A DNA stretch of 20,796 nucleotides, from contig MU621382.1 of assembly GCA_025399215.1 (NCBI GenBank), positions 1 through 20,796 on the forward strand. The letters are read 5' to 3'. The translations under genes were made by a program, and so were the position numbers. The DNA comes from Globomyces pollinis-pini. Its lineage: Eukaryota; Chytridiomycota; Chytridiomycetes; Rhizophydiales; Globomycetaceae. Shown one piece after another: positions 19,211-20,796 of the stretch (position 1 is the stretch's first letter; every line of letters begins with the position of its first letter). A model generated the notes under the pieces. The model did not search any database. It worked only from the letters and a program-made list of their open reading frames with translations, and had not been told where the DNA came from.

Positions 19211-20474
19211 AATAGATTCAATAAAGGCTTTTTTGATGGTTAATTTCAGACCAATAAAAAATGAGTGATGTACATTTGCAGAAAATGTGGATAAATGTTT
19301 ATGTATATTTAGAATAATTGGTTGTGAAAGCTCAGCTATAGGTGCAAAACTGTATTTTTAGTTACCTTTTGGTTTCATATTGACCTTCACCTATTTTTTT
19401 TGGACTACCATTTTACTGAATTTCGGATTTGTCTTTTTTGGAAATATATATATCAAATATGTTTGAAGTCTTGAATGCTAACCAAACTACAAGAGTGTTG
19501 TATTAAGGTACAATCGTGATATTCTATCGACAGTTCAAAACGAATCATGCAAAGTCAAACAAAAGAAATATACATCAGAGAAACATTAAATCCAATATAG
19601 AAACTAATGATTGGTGATAGTGACGTTCTCTTCTGGGGGGTATATGTGAAGGGTAGAGATCGGTTCAATGATGTTGGTCCAAACAGAGCCGTTGACCAAT
19701 TAAGGCTTTAGATCTATTCATTGTCCATTTGCCTTCTAATGTGTACCATGTTGTAATAGAAATGTAAAGAATTTTTTGTAGATTACATAGTCCATTGCAA
19801 TAGTGACCCTACGAAGATTGCATTTGTGTTGATGTAAAATACAATCACCAAAAATCAACTTCCAATGATGAACTGATAGAGAACAAATTCTTGATGGACA
19901 TTTTTTGTATCAACAGAATCTCTATAGGGTCACGATACGGTCTTCAACATATCCTAAAATATTTCTTGCATATTTAACTGTAAATACTTGTAGTAAGATA
20001 TCATTATCTCCTTCCTTTGAGAGCGAAAATGTTCAATTTGACAATTTTGGACTTCAGCATATCCAATTTCAATCGAACGCAGACTAGGATGCTGTATCGC
20101 TGGAAATAACTGATGCATTTACTATTCTAGTATTGAAAAAGGCGGTTTTGAATGATCCTTCTTGCAGAGAATAGGATATTAACCAATTAATCGCTTCTCC
20201 AATGGAATCGCTTAACGTCTAGCTACACATTGGAAATGAAATTTAGAGAATTGCAAGGTTAATTAAGGAAGCAATACACATCATACAGAAGTAAATTGAG
20301 TATTGACCGTTTAATTTTTTCGAAATAACCGAAAAATTATAGAGGAAGGAACGGATTTCTTCGTTTGAATTGGCAAGTTTTAACAATACTTCTGGTAAGT
20401 ATCAGGAAGAAATAGATTCTCGAAAATGGACCCTGGCACAACAATTCCATATTGAATATGTTACGTTCGTGATT
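19211..20474. other. Intergenic region of about 1.26 kb
   Basis: AT-rich, with no supported gene on either strand. A 60-codon open frame at 19905-20087 has no recognisable domain and looks accidental. A 9-base inverted repeat (GTGACCCTA at 19803-19811, TAGGGTCAC at 19925-19933) encloses 113 bases. No tRNA, snRNA or transposase signature was seen. Confidence 0.55.
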
Positions 20475-20590
20475 TTGTCATTTATCCGCATTCTTGTACA
20501 CCCGACTTTCCTAATCTTCCAATTTTAAGTGAACTGTAGACAATTGATGATGATACGATTGGCATTGCTCATGTGTAGTGTTGTCTGGTA
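20475..20590 (+). pseudogene. Decayed 5' fragment of a seven-helix paralog
   Basis: About 115 bases match the promoter and first 19 codons of the paralog that starts at 20696, shifted by roughly 165 bases. Shared landmarks are TTGTCATT, GACTTT-CTAATCT, then GATGATGATAC and TTGGCATTG. The fragment has lost the start codon (TTT in place of ATG), carries TAG in place of the first conserved tryptophan codon, and lacks one base before TGGCATTGC, which shifts the frame. The match fades after about 20590. It is best read as a broken tandem duplicate. Confidence 0.65.
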
Positions 20591-20695
20591 TGTACAGTGG
20601 TATATGCGAACGATCTCTCATGTCAGACACGTGTCCATCTTGTCATTCATTTAGTCGCGTTCTTTTGTCGACAGACTTTACTAATCTGATTTCAA

Positions 20696-20796
20696 ATGCC
20701 AAGTGGAGCTTGGACAAATGATGATGATACTACTTGGCATTGTTCCTGCGTATTTGCTTTCTTTTGGATATTCACTATCCTGGTGGAAACATCCAT
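20696..20796 (+). CDS. Seven-helix membrane protein, paralog 3, N-terminus only
   Basis: The first 33 codons are present before the window ends. They carry the family signature at the same positions as the two complete copies: W6, TNDDDTTW14, HCSCVFAFFW, then TILVETS. No stop or frameshift is seen in this part. The upstream sequence has TCGCGTTC about 43 bases before the ATG, which overlaps the CGCGT core of the element found at the other two copies but is not identical to it. Confidence 0.75.
   Translation, partial: MPSGAWTNDDDTTWHCSCVFAFFWIFTILVETS

Noticed and set aside
19803..19933. Nine-base inverted repeat enclosing 113 bases, considered as a miniature transposable element
   Set aside because: Arms are too short, no target-site duplication is visible and no second copy is in the window.
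19905..20087. Open frame of 60 codons downstream of SEC8
   Set aside because: Low-information composition, no recognisable motif, and it lies inside a gap with no other coding sign.

Overview
The window looks like nuclear DNA of an AT-rich zoosporic (flagellated) fungus or a close relative. A dynein regulatory complex subunit 7 gene (DRC7) implies a motile flagellum. A nuclear HtrA protease of the NMA111 type and a cysteine-rich GPI-type glycoprotein are typical of fungi. The large genes hold many spliceosomal introns, most of them only 23-36 nt long. I did not identify the species.

Layout: (1) 56-1039 +, a membrane-anchored DUF4097-like adhesin, followed directly by a possible 61-residue protein (1040-1298 +). 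(2) 1291-1641 -, a small bHLH factor. (3) 2303-5592 -, DRC7 in 14 exons. It shares a 70-bp divergent promoter with (4) 5663-9562 +, an NMA111-type protease in 21 exons, 955 aa. (5) 9730-10539 +, 12653-13474 + and 20696-20796 + (cut by the window edge) are three intronless paralogs of an unrecognised seven-helix membrane protein. A decayed copy of the 5' end of the third lies just upstream of it. (6) 10702-11637 -, a cysteine-rich, probably GPI-anchored protein. (7) 14615-15282 +, an F-box-like/ankyrin protein. (8) 15404-19210 +, the exocyst subunit SEC8 in about 22 exons. The genes belong to different pathways and I see no functional cluster.

The main result concerns introns. I rebuilt exon joins by reading frame and by the expected protein family. 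This gave 56 introns in five genes, and 47 of them are 23-34 nt. Five of the nine longer introns (56, 62, 89, 115 and 118 nt) divide exactly into 2, 2, 3, 4 and 4 back-to-back units of 25-36 nt. Each unit begins GT and ends AG, with nothing between units (AG|GT). The other four long introns (105, 159, 192 and 294 nt) do not divide fully this way; each carries a CTAAC branch-site motif close to its 3' end. The arrays look like several minimal introns joined end to end with zero-length exons. They suggest stepwise (recursive) splicing or repeated intron insertion at AG|GT sites.
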